From contig CM040121.1 in the NCBI GenBank assembly GCA_022559845.1, positions 567,040,140-567,104,139 on the forward strand: a stretch of 64,000 bases of DNA, read 5' to 3'. Source of the DNA: Amorphophallus konjac (lineage: Eukaryota; Streptophyta; Magnoliopsida; Alismatales; Araceae). Shown one piece after another: positions 23,401-32,010 of the stretch (positions are counted from its first letter, which is position 1; each line of letters begins with the position of its first letter). The notes below the pieces were generated by a model, which was given only the letters and a program-made list of their open reading frames with translations, did not search any database and was not told the origin of the DNA. Both the position numbers and the translations under genes were made by a program.

Positions 23401-24034
23401 TTACTTACAGACTGAGGAGCTTCGAGCCGCTCTTAACTGCGTCTGCGAGGGGCAGCAGGCGATGACTGCCCAGGTGAGTGATTTACCTTTCGTTATGCAT
23501 TTCCTGAATTATTGAACTGTGGAACTGATGATTGTCTACCTGTTGCAGACCAGACAGTTACAGGCGGCGCGTACTCAGGTTGCCTTGGCTGGGACAGAGC
23601 TGTCGATCCGCGAGCAGCGGATTACAGAGCTGGAGCGGACCGTGAGGCGACGAGAGGAGCTGCCTCAGGACGTGGCAGAGCTGCGGGTTGCCCTTGTGCT
23701 AGAGCGACGAGAGCGTGCCCGGGAGCGCGAGGAGCGGGCTCGTGAGCGTGCGGAGTTGGCAGACCTGAGGACCCAGCTGATCCTTTCCCAGGAGCGACTG
23801 CGAGTGTCCGAGGAGCGTCTCCAGCAAGGACGCGAGCGAGCACGGGCCGCGGGGTACTCCTTCACCAGCTCCACCTTTGTGGCGGGCTCTTCCCTCCGAG
23901 AGAGGAGCAAGGCAGGGGGACACGTTCGGGTTCCGGCTTCTTCCCGGGGGCCCATGCCTCCTCCACCAGCACCAGCTCGAGACGGCGAGGAGGAGGTTGA
24001 GAGTAGGAGAGAGGAGGGTGGAGGCGAGAGCTGA
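20466..24034 (+). pseudogene. Antisense plant mobile domain / coiled-coil protein, long form, eight exons (element C)
   Basis: Exons 20466-20822, 21502-22221, 22311-22475, 22569-22934, 23015-23107, 23196-23339, 23411-23473 and 23549-24034. All lengths are multiples of three, so all introns are phase 0. Exon 1 is basic then very acidic (Glu/Gly-rich). Exons 2-4 form a PMD of the MAIN/MAIL1 type (RAFLMPWGHMVPTLEDVARI then TGLRVDGE; later WVHCLSEIEPLRLRLVMRTL). Exons 5-8 are Arg/Glu-rich coiled coil (RRERARERE). Two defects: the intron 1 acceptor reads AC at 21500-21501, and an in-frame TAG lies at 23205-23207 where the A copies have a sense codon. Without these it would be 797 aa. The family acts in silencing in plants; here the role is unknown. 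Confidence 0.75.
20910..21410. repeat. Palindrome array in intron 1 of the long antisense gene
   Basis: About ten hairpin units in 500 bp. Example: ACGCCC at 20957-20962 pairs with GGGCGT at 20970-20975 (7-nt loop). Others: ACGCCC/GGGCGT near 21115-21135, GACGACC/GGTCGCC near 21147-21167, ACGACCT/AGGTCGT near 21382-21402. Spacers are A/T-rich, often TTAATT. Confidence 0.8.
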
Positions 24035-24231
24035 GAGACTTACTTGTACTCCTCCACCCTCACACCTATACTTAGACATTCATGATGTATATATATGATA
24101 TTGAGATTCCTTTGTTACCTGAGCACTTTGTGTACTTTCTTCTTTCCATGTTCTTCGTGTTTGCTTTATTTTGCCCTGTACCTGCAGCTGCGATTTTCAC
24201 TTGAACAAAACAGGTTAATTCATCTGTTCGA

Positions 24232-24299
24232 CTTGGCCCCTTGCCCAATAAGCAAGGGGTGGCAATATTTTGACCTTAATGACGGGTCAAGGGGCCAAG
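24232..24299. repeat. Conserved 12-bp inverted repeat beyond the antisense gene (element C)
   Basis: CTTGGCCCCTTG at 24232-24243 and its exact complement CAAGGGGCCAAG at 24288-24299, spacing 44 nt. The same arms with spacing 45 nt stand in A at 43227-43295, again just past the 3' end of the antisense gene. Possibly an RNA hairpin involved in 3' end formation of either strand. Confidence 0.8.
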
Positions 24300-25556
24300 C
24301 CTTTGATCAAGGTAAGGAAAAATAAAATGGCTGATAGCGGGAGATGCATCATGCAAAGCACACATATGCAAACAATAAATAAAAGATGCCCATGCAAAAG
24401 AATGCAAGCATACATCGTGAAGAAATGCATTTTTTTTCATTTTGTTTTTATATTTTTTTCTTATTTTTTCTTGAAACACGCGCCTTAGAGAAGGCCGTGA
24501 TTTGAGTAAAGACGCCCAAGGATACGGGGTGAATTAGAAAAAGAATTTGATTTTTGGAAAAGAAACGACCTGCTCAAAGACGTTATTATGAAAGAGACGA
24601 CCTAATCTAGGACGTTAATTATATAAAAAAAGCGCCTTACCCGAAGGCGTTAATTAAATTATTCTGCAAAAAGGGCTTCAAGGCTATCAAGACCATGAGT
24701 CTTACATAGTCACCATCTAAAATTCATTAACCTTTCTTGAGTGATTAAAAGGGAGTTGACGTACTCATAGTTGACTTGTATTCGAGATTTCACACAGTGC
24801 AATTTCTTTAGTCTGTCTTGACCATCCTGCTAGTTCGCGACTTTACCACATAGAAAGGATGGAAGAAAATATAAGGGAAGCCCATAAGGGATTCTGAGAT
24901 GCTCAAGGCAAAGTTACCTCCCCTACCCTATGCCTGTTGGGGTTCGATCTTTGGCGTAGGGAAATTTGTTACCTTTTTGCCCATTTATACTGCATGCAAA
25001 CGCCCAAGGTTTTCCTTGCGGGGACTTTGCCCTCTTGACATGCTTTTATTTTCATAACTTGACTTTCACTTTGGAATTGTTTTGCATTGATGAAAATAAA
25101 CCTAATTGTACTTGGGCTTTTATGGCATTTGCTCCCTTTTGGGCCGTGACTTCCACCTACTAGGGCGGCGGATAGGCTTGGCGCATCTACCTCAAGGTCT
25201 CCCTTCCTCCCTTATGGGCCGAAGAAGAAAAGAACGGGTATTGTCTTTCACTTTTAGTCAGGTTTTTGACTTTCCATTGGATTTTGCACTGTTTGAGTTC
25301 AAGAATAAAGCGTGTAGTGTGTGCGGGAATCAACCCCCTTTTAAGTTAGCAAGACTGATGAATGAATTCTGCATTTTGACCTTTCGGACATTGATCCTTT
25401 GTGTGCCATGGCACCAATTTTGATCTCTTTTGATTTTGAAGAATCTCTATTTTTGTTTGCTTTTTGGAGTTTCTATTTTTTATGGTTTTCAGAGATATTC
25501 CTTTTTGTTTGGGTTTTTTTGAAGACATATATTTATATTTTTTTGGATTTTTGAAT
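24300..25556. other. Element C spacer between integrase and antisense gene
   Basis: No supported gene. Five hairpin units lie at 24475-24655 (for example GCGCCTT/AAGGCGT). AATAAA-like words occur but I cannot assign a poly(A) site. T-rich tracts lie near 24430-24470 and 25430-25550. Confidence 0.5.
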
Positions 25557-25675
25557 CAAGGGTAGTATTTCTTAACATACAAACCATTCCAAGGATGAGT
25601 TAACTCTTCCCCTTCAGCATTAACCAGTTTATAAGCATTGCCAGGATAAACATATTTTATAATGAACGGTCCTTC

Positions 25676-27877
25676 CTAATTGGGTTGGAGTTTTGAGCGG
25701 GGGCCACCCGGCTTTACAAAAATTCTTTTGATTATCATCTCACCGATTTTAAATTTTCTCTCAATTACTTTCTTTTGATAAAAACGTGAAAGCCTGTTTT
25801 GGTAAACGCGCGCATGCTCAGCAGCGACCAGACGCTTCTCATCTAGGAGTTCCAACTGGGCAAGGAGTGAATCACGACGTTCATCAACAGAAAATTCCTT
25901 ATCCAATTGTACTCGCAGAGAGGGAATAAGAATCTCATAAGGGACTACTGCCTCCATTCCATAAGTGAGGGCGAAAGGGGTTTGCCCAGTGGGGGTGCGA
26001 ATGGAAGTGCGATAGGCCCAGAGAGCTTCAACTAGCTTGTCTGGCCAATCCGAAAATTTATTAGCCTCACACGTCTTCTTAACAATTTTGATCAACGTTT
26101 TATTAGTTGCCTCTGCTTGGCCATTGCCCTGCGGATAATAGGGAGAAGAATGATGCAATGCAATGTTATACCTGCTGCAGAGATCTTTGAGCTCTTGAGA
26201 GATAAATTGAGGTCCATTGTCGGTGATGATGGTACTCGGGATGCCGAACCTCGTGATGATGTTCCTCATGATAAATTTGCAGACGGTTGACGCTTTAATC
26301 TCCACGTAAGCTTCTGCTTCCGCCCACTTGGTGAAGTATTCCGTTGCCGTGAGGATGAACGACTTTTGTTTGGTCAGGAGATTCGACTCACCAAGAGGTC
26401 CAATGATATCAAAAGCCCACATGGAAAAAGGCCATGGGGAGGACGTAGGATGGAGTGAAGAAGCAGGAGAATGAATCTTGTCGGCGTGCAGTTGGCACTT
26501 AACACACCTTCGAACATAGATAGAACAATCCTCTTCTAGAGTTGGCCAATAGAAACCTAGCCTAAGAATCTTCTTAGCTAACATCTGGCTATTCACATGA
26601 CCACCACACACTCCAGAATGCGCCTCTTCCACAACTTTCCAAGATTCATCATCATCGAGGCATCTTAACAGAACACCGGTGAGCCCTCTTCTATAGAGCA
26701 CACCTCCAACCAAAACATAACGTTGAGCCACTCTTCTAATTGCTTTCTTCTCTTCTGCAGTGGCCTCTTCGGGATAGGACTGATCATTGCAATACCTGAC
26801 AATCTCATAATACCAAGGCTTCTCTTCGTCAGCCAAATCTTCTTGCCAATCCAAAAGCATGACTTCCTTACCTTTAAGAGCTTCCTTCAGCTTAACCTTC
26901 TCAAGCACTTGATCCCTAATATCAAGGAATGCGCGATCCTTAATAGCCGGGGTGTCACGCTGATGAATCAGGGGAACATGAAAATCACACTCAGGAGGGA
27001 AAACTAAAGCGGAAGCCAAAGAGGCGAGAGCATCAGCCAAGATGTTCTGGCTGCGAGGGATCAATTTAGTGAAGAGTTTGGCATAAGCTGAAGCGAGTTC
27101 CTGGTAGGGCTTGAGCTTAGGATTGATGGTGCGGCACTTGACCAACACCTGGCGCAAAATGAGCTGACTATCACCGACAATTCGCAAATGAGTGACACCA
27201 TATCGATGAGCGGTTTGGAGACCGGCCAAAAGAGCTTCATACTCTGCTATATTGTTGGTGACGGGGAAAGTGAGCCGAGCAGCAAACGGGATGGTGACCC
27301 CTTCTGGTGTTAAAAGAACCATGCCGATCCCTCTTCCTTGAGAATTAAGAGCTCCATCAAAATGTAACGTCCACATAGGATCGTGGGGTCGATTGATGGA
27401 CATTAGTTCTTCATCTGGAAACTCCGAATTGACAGGATCAAAACGGGGAAGAGGGTGGTGAGCAAGGTGTTCGGCAATGGCATAGCCTTTGATGGCTTTT
27501 TGCTGAATGTAAGTGATGTCGAATTGAGAAAGGAAGCTCTGCCAGCGTGCTAATCGATCAGTGAGGATAGATTTTTCAAGGAGGAATTTAATTGGATTCA
27601 TGCGAGCAATGAGGTGAACCTCGTGAGCTAGGAAATAGTGTTTTAACTTCTGAACTACCCAGACTAAAGCAGCGCAAGTTTTCTCCATGGCTGAGTACCT
27701 CTGCTCACAGGGGTTAAGAAGCTTAGACAAGTAGTATGCTGCCCTTTCCTTACTTTCTTCATCCACTTGAGCTAAGAAAGCACCTACGGAGTCATCCAGG
27801 ACCGAAACATAGAGAATAAGTGGCTTGCCTGGAATTGGCGGCCTCAGGACAGGAGGATTGGCCAAATAATCCTTCAA
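25676..27877 (-). CDS. pol: Element C pol: RNase H, archaeal-type RNase H and integrase
   Basis: Open for 733 codons. Classical RNase H first (YVSVLDDSVGAFLAQ, then YYLSKLLNPCEQRYSAMEK). At about residue 168 begins a second, archaeal-type RNase H (MWTLHFDGALNSQGRGIG, NNIAEYEALLAGL, RIVGDSQLILRQV) with its Asp, Glu and Asp residues; this pair defines the Tat branch. Integrase follows: HSGVCGGHVNSQ and CVKCQLH form the zinc site, then Asp in WAFDIIGPLG, Asp in IITDNGPQFIS and Glu in GNGQAEATNK. The frame ends at a TAG at 25676-25678 where A has Trp (QPNWEGPY); sense-like coding goes on to about 25557. A TAG at 27941-27943 lies upstream in the RNase H linker. Confidence 0.85.
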   Translation of the reverse strand: MKDYLANPPVLRPPIPGKPLILYVSVLDDSVGAFLAQVDEESKERAAYYLSKLLNPCEQRYSAMEKTCAALVWVVQKLKHYFLAHEVHLIARMNPIKFLLEKSILTDRLARWQSFLSQFDITYIQQKAIKGYAIAEHLAHHPLPRFDPVNSEFPDEELMSINRPHDPMWTLHFDGALNSQGRGIGMVLLTPEGVTIPFAARLTFPVTNNIAEYEALLAGLQTAHRYGVTHLRIVGDSQLILRQVLVKCRTINPKLKPYQELASAYAKLFTKLIPRSQNILADALASLASALVFPPECDFHVPLIHQRDTPAIKDRAFLDIRDQVLEKVKLKEALKGKEVMLLDWQEDLADEEKPWYYEIVRYCNDQSYPEEATAEEKKAIRRVAQRYVLVGGVLYRRGLTGVLLRCLDDDESWKVVEEAHSGVCGGHVNSQMLAKKILRLGFYWPTLEEDCSIYVRRCVKCQLHADKIHSPASSLHPTSSPWPFSMWAFDIIGPLGESNLLTKQKSFILTATEYFTKWAEAEAYVEIKASTVCKFIMRNIITRFGIPSTIITDNGPQFISQELKDLCSRYNIALHHSSPYYPQGNGQAEATNKTLIKIVKKTCEANKFSDWPDKLVEALWAYRTSIRTPTGQTPFALTYGMEAVVPYEILIPSLRVQLDKEFSVDERRDSLLAQLELLDEKRLVAAEHARVYQNRLSRFYQKKVIERKFKIGEMIIKRIFVKPGGPRSKLQPN

Positions 27878-28012
27878 TCCGTCAAAGGCTGCCTGACACT
27901 TGTCATCCCAATTAAACTTGACTCCCGGCTTAGTAAGCTCCTAGAACGGCCTACATCTTTGTGAATGCTGGGAGACGAAGCGGCGAATAAATTGCAACCT
28001 CCCGATTAATCC

Positions 28013-29353
28013 TCAAACTTCCTTTAAATTCTTGGGAGGAGGCATATCCCTAATGGCCTTTGCCTTGTTGGGATCAACTTCAATTCCCCTCTTGCTAACA
28101 ATGAAACCAAGCAATTTCCCTGAAGAAACGCCAAATACGCACTTTTTGGGATTCATTTTCAATTGATATTCTCGCGATCTCTGTAAAACCTTAGCCAGAA
28201 CCCCAAGATGTTCAATCCTTGTCCTTGATTTTACAACCAGATCATCCACATACACCTCAATATAAATATGAATCATGTCGTGAAAAATCACCATCATAGC
28301 CCTTTGGTAGGTGGCTCCAGTATTCTTGAGTCCAAAAGGCATGACTACATAGCAATATGTACCCCATGGCGTAGTGAATGATGTTTTCTCTTGATCCTCT
28401 TCAGACAGACGAATCTGATTGTAACCTGAAAAGCCATCCATAAATGAAAGAGTCTCAAATCCTGCCGTATTATCAATTAGAACATCAATATGAGGGAGGG
28501 GGAAGTCATCTTTAGGACACGCCCGGTTGAGGTCCCGGAAGTCTATGCAAATCCGAACCTTCCCATCTTTCTTCATAACCGGGACGATGTTAGCCACCCA
28601 ATTGGGGTAGAGGACAACTCTAACAAATCTAGCCTTATGAAGCTTATCGACCTCTTCTTTCATTTTCAAAGCCATATTAGGGTGGAAACGCCTCAACCGT
28701 TGTTTGACCGGGACAGACCCTGGCTTAAGTGTAAGGCGGTGTTCAACGAGCGCAGGGTCTAATCCAGGCATATCTTCATAACTCCAAGCAAACATGTCCT
28801 TGTATTCTTGAAGAACTAAAATGAGCGCCTCCTCTTCGGAGGGCGGCAAATTCTTACTTATGAGGATAATCCTAGGGTCTTTCTCGGTACCCAGATTAAT
28901 TTCTTTGGTAGGTTCTTCTACCGAGGCTGATGGTTCGTCGAATCGTCTTATGCCACTAGTAAAAGCATCAGCCTCGTCCTCATATTCTTCATAACTTTCA
29001 TCCCCCTCTTCAATAGGGTCTTCATCATTCATAATTTCATAGACACCCAAACCCTCATAAGAAGCAACAGCATCTTCAAATCCTAACTCTGGCAGGATAA
29101 TTGGACTTTCCACGAACTCAGGGATTGCTAAACAAGCTTGGCATCTGATAGCCAATTCTAATAAAAATCTGCGAGGAATCTCCTTACCCTTGGATTTTTT
29201 ATGTGAATCTACCTCATGAATTTTATTAGAAGAAGAAGAATAGGAGGAGGAGTAACTAGCATGATTAGAAAGAAAAGAAGGAGGTGAAAAAGCGGATACA
29301 AAAGGTGATACAGAGGAAGACCCCTCGCCAGAGGGGGAAAAGAGATCTATCAA
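28013..29353 (-). CDS. pol: Element C reverse transcriptase ORF
   Basis: Open for 446 codons. A Ser-rich, then acidic N-terminus (about 130 residues) precedes the reverse transcriptase: VANIVPVMKKDGKVRICIDF, RACPKDDFPLPHIDVLIDNT, SFMDGFSGYNQI, TPWGTYCYVVMPFGLKN and the catalytic YVDD box are intact. It ends LKEV followed by TGA at 28013-28015, the same position where A has TGA. The ATG overlaps the stop of the upstream frame in an ATGA at 29350-29353. Whether it is made by reinitiation, a shift or splicing (the related Ogre elements splice between protease and RT) cannot be decided here. Confidence 0.85.
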   Translation of the reverse strand: MIDLFSPSGEGSSSVSPFVSAFSPPSFLSNHASYSSSYSSSSNKIHEVDSHKKSKGKEIPRRFLLELAIRCQACLAIPEFVESPIILPELGFEDAVASYEGLGVYEIMNDEDPIEEGDESYEEYEDEADAFTSGIRRFDEPSASVEEPTKEINLGTEKDPRIILISKNLPPSEEEALILVLQEYKDMFAWSYEDMPGLDPALVEHRLTLKPGSVPVKQRLRRFHPNMALKMKEEVDKLHKARFVRVVLYPNWVANIVPVMKKDGKVRICIDFRDLNRACPKDDFPLPHIDVLIDNTAGFETLSFMDGFSGYNQIRLSEEDQEKTSFTTPWGTYCYVVMPFGLKNTGATYQRAMMVIFHDMIHIYIEVYVDDLVVKSRTRIEHLGVLAKVLQRSREYQLKMNPKKCVFGVSSGKLLGFIVSKRGIEVDPNKAKAIRDMPPPKNLKEV

Positions 29354-30243
29354 GGAATCTTGAAAGAGCGGTCCCTGGGTCGAGACGCACTCGGGAGAGA
29401 AATAGGAAGTCTCCTCAACGGAGATGGAGGATTGGAAAGTTGGAAATTTGACGTTTTTTTTTCGTTCTTATCTTTTTCTTCATTTTTATTTTCTTTTTCA
29501 AGGAGAAAGCAGTGTGATTTAGAGAAAGATTTAATTAATGATGGCCCATGGGGGGGCGAGATGGAGATTTTAGAAAATTGCTCGAGGAGCGAAGGAGGAA
29601 TCGGGAGAGAAACTTGGATTGAACTTGGAGCAAAGCTGATTGTAATCGGAGGTGGTCTTGGCACACGACCAAACCAATGAGAATGTAGAGAAGCAAGCAC
29701 AGATGGATGTAGCGAAGTGAGAGAAAAGAGGCCGGCCCACAGCCTATCCACAGTAAAACCATCTTCAAAGGGGACATCTGGCTCCCCAGCATCTGTGTAG
29801 TCACTCAGCAGCTGCCTCTTGTCTGTGATCGCTACTGGCATTTCAATCAATTCCTGTATGAGCGGCGGCCATTCCGGATCTGTCGGCATGAAGAGGCGGC
29901 TTAGAGAAATAGTGATGTCATTCATGTCGAACCACCTGTACCAGTCACATTCTGGATCGCCCATTTTCCTTCTTTTGTCCGGCCTTAAAGACTCCAGGGC
30001 TTTGTAGGTAGTCAGTGGGGCGATGTGACGGGCAAACTGTCTGGCGTGAACATCTTGATAGTCAAGCAATGAAGTAACTATGGTAGTCTGCTCATTATTC
30101 TGAATGCTGCCAGTAACAAAATGTGTCTTCAGTGTCCAAGAGAGTGGCTGGCGATCAGTCTTCAGAGTAGAAGTCATAAATGCCCATGGCTCTTCTTTAT
30201 TTTTGCTCGGCCCTTTATGGCCTAAACCGCCTCGTACAAGCAA
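29350..30243 (-). CDS. Element C linker domain between protease and reverse transcriptase
   Basis: 297 codons, same frame as the protease ORF upstream, from which one TAA (30247-30249) separates it. The front part is conserved with A (GLGHKGPSKN, then PECDWYRWFDMNDITISLSR); the rear is low-complexity Ser/Pro and Lys/Glu. No enzyme motif recognised. In A the corresponding reading has no stop after the G-patch, so the TAA in C looks like a lesion. Confidence 0.65.
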   Translation of the reverse strand: MLVRGGLGHKGPSKNKEEPWAFMTSTLKTDRQPLSWTLKTHFVTGSIQNNEQTTIVTSLLDYQDVHARQFARHIAPLTTYKALESLRPDKRRKMGDPECDWYRWFDMNDITISLSRLFMPTDPEWPPLIQELIEMPVAITDKRQLLSDYTDAGEPDVPFEDGFTVDRLWAGLFSLTSLHPSVLASLHSHWFGRVPRPPPITISFAPSSIQVSLPIPPSLLEQFSKISISPPHGPSLIKSFSKSHCFLLEKENKNEEKDKNEKKTSNFQLSNPPSPLRRLPISLPSASRPRDRSFKIP

Positions 30244-30246
30244 TTT

Positions 30247-31779
30247 TTACGGTTTAATGGGCCTAATCCTGCCCTGACAGTTGGCACCCAGGCCTTTGCC
30301 ATCTTGATACCCCATTTTTAACAGAATGTTCCAGCCAGGGGTATTAATCATGTTCTTTTTCTTCTTCCCCTTAGAAGGCAGGGGTGTCATAACAACCGTG
30401 GTAACAGTTTCAGATGGCATTGGCCGTGGACGGGGGACGTCCAGCACAGATAATAGTGGCTTATTGGCAGGCCAAATAGAAGGAACTGACGAAGCCACAT
30501 GAATATCTTCCTCTGGCAGAATCGGCATGCTGGTCACCTTGATAATACGGCCCTTGTGTGGGAATTTGAGACACTGGTGATTTGTAGAAGGCACCGCGTC
30601 AAGCTGCTGGATGTACGGGCGGCCGAGAATGCCATTAAATGTTGGGTCCATGTCCAAGATGTGAAAATCTACTGTGATGGTGGCAGGACCCAAGCTAACT
30701 TTCAATGTGATCATGCCTAGAGGAGGCTTCTTTGTGTTGTCATATGCGGTGACCGTTATGGTGGACGGACGAATCTGGCTTTCTGGTATGCCACATAACT
30801 TCAAGGTGCTCGGTGGCAAAACATTGATGGATGCCCCAGTATCCACCAGACATTGCTTAACAGCCACCTTATTGATGTCGATTGTGATGCATAAGGCATA
30901 TTTTCTTGCTGAGATTGGTGCCAGTTCGTGCTCATGGAAAGTAATTGCCGGCTGACTGCTAGCAGGTGTTAACACTGTGACTATCTGCTCAACTGGAATG
31001 TCTTCATTAACCATTACCTTCTGCAGATATTCCTTTAGAGCCAGCTGATGAGTGGTGGACCGTTTGATCAATTCCAGGATCGAAATTTTTGCCGGAGTCC
31101 GGTCCAAATGTTTTAACAAATCATATTCAGTGCCCGGTACAGACCCTTGTTCTTGTTCTTGCTCTTGCGGCCCCTGCACGGGCTCTAGCTCTCTTTGCGG
31201 AAAGATACGGTGGAAAATCCGTCCACTGCGGAGCGGCGCCATGCCTTGTAGTGCCTCTGTCGGGGCAAGTGTGGGAGGAGGATTAGAAGAAGAAGAAGAG
31301 GGAATGCCGTTGGCAGTGTTCAACAACAGGGGTGCCCCCGTAGGAGGCGTGGGAGTAATGTTTAGCAAAGATGCCCCCGTGGGAGGCATAGGAGAGTGGT
31401 TTGACGAAGATGCCCCGTCAGGGGGCGTGGGATTAGAAAGGGATACTCGAGTGCGAGGAGCATTGGCGGGTGGTCTAACAAGAAGAGATCTGGGGATGAG
31501 AGGTGGGGGAACTGATGGCGGAGGAACCCTTGCCGGTGTAGGAGTGGTAGGGGGTGTAGCGGGTGCTAGCGGTGAGCGAAGTAGGAGTGGCCTGGACGGC
31601 GGAGGCATAGAATTGGTAGTGGAAGGTGGGGTTTGTCGTGCGGTAGGTTGTAGAGGTGGCAAATGGGTAAGCAGAGAGCGGGCCGGTAAGGCCGTAGAAC
31701 TGGTGGAGGTAGATGGGTTGACGGGGCGTAGAAGAGGACGTCCCGATAGGAGAGTAGAAGAAGAAGGAAGGGTGCGCAA
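30247..31779 (-). CDS. pro: Element C aspartic protease with G-patch
   Basis: 510 codons from the first Met; in frame with gag but separated from it by stops at 32011-32013 and 31861-31863. A Pro-rich N-terminus has a tandem PTPPTGA-like repeat (about 31330-31440), then APLRSGRIFHRIFPQ. The retropepsin domain carries CLVDTGASINVLPPSTLKLC (intact DTG) and ILGRPYIQQLDAVPS. The C-terminus is a G-patch (GWNILLKMGYQDGKGLGANC). G-patch domains bind RNA, and one also follows the protease in some vertebrate betaretroviruses. Confidence 0.85.
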   Translation of the reverse strand: MRTLPSSSTLLSGRPLLRPVNPSTSTSSTALPARSLLTHLPPLQPTARQTPPSTTNSMPPPSRPLLLRSPLAPATPPTTPTPARVPPPSVPPPLIPRSLLVRPPANAPRTRVSLSNPTPPDGASSSNHSPMPPTGASLLNITPTPPTGAPLLLNTANGIPSSSSSNPPPTLAPTEALQGMAPLRSGRIFHRIFPQRELEPVQGPQEQEQEQGSVPGTEYDLLKHLDRTPAKISILELIKRSTTHQLALKEYLQKVMVNEDIPVEQIVTVLTPASSQPAITFHEHELAPISARKYALCITIDINKVAVKQCLVDTGASINVLPPSTLKLCGIPESQIRPSTITVTAYDNTKKPPLGMITLKVSLGPATITVDFHILDMDPTFNGILGRPYIQQLDAVPSTNHQCLKFPHKGRIIKVTSMPILPEEDIHVASSVPSIWPANKPLLSVLDVPRPRPMPSETVTTVVMTPLPSKGKKKKNMINTPGWNILLKMGYQDGKGLGANCQGRIRPIKP

Positions 31780-32010
31780 AAGGCGCGGAGGTTGATTTTG
31801 ATTTGGATCATGATGAAATGTCCCGACAGAGGCGTTTTCTTCGTGCCATCCCTGTCCTCTCTATACTTCATAGAGGGATGTGACAGGGTTCACATGCTGA
31901 TTAGGGGCGTGCTCCGGCAATGGATTACGGACAATTCCCATATCTTGCTGGTGTGCTGGAGCTTGCTGTGGTTGCACTTGTTGTGGAGCGGATTGCTGAG
32001 GTTGTTGATT
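31780..32010 (-). other. Element C gag-protease junction with in-frame stops
   Basis: After the gag TAA the same frame reads a Gln-rich stretch, then DMGI, PLPEH and a TAG at 31861-31863 just before a GWHEE motif. Element A has the same order (GIIHDLLPEH, TAG at 2428-2430, then GWHSE). The surrounding coding similarity suggests translation past the stops or a spliced message. Confidence 0.55.

Noticed and set aside
24966..25423. Plus-strand ORFs downstream of the long antisense gene
   Set aside because: Short, without domain or counterpart in A; they lie past the inverted repeat in spacer sequence.
31052..31795. Plus-strand ORF of 247 codons opposite the C protease
   Set aside because: Gly/Val/Arg-rich shadow of the Pro-rich protease N-terminus on the other strand.
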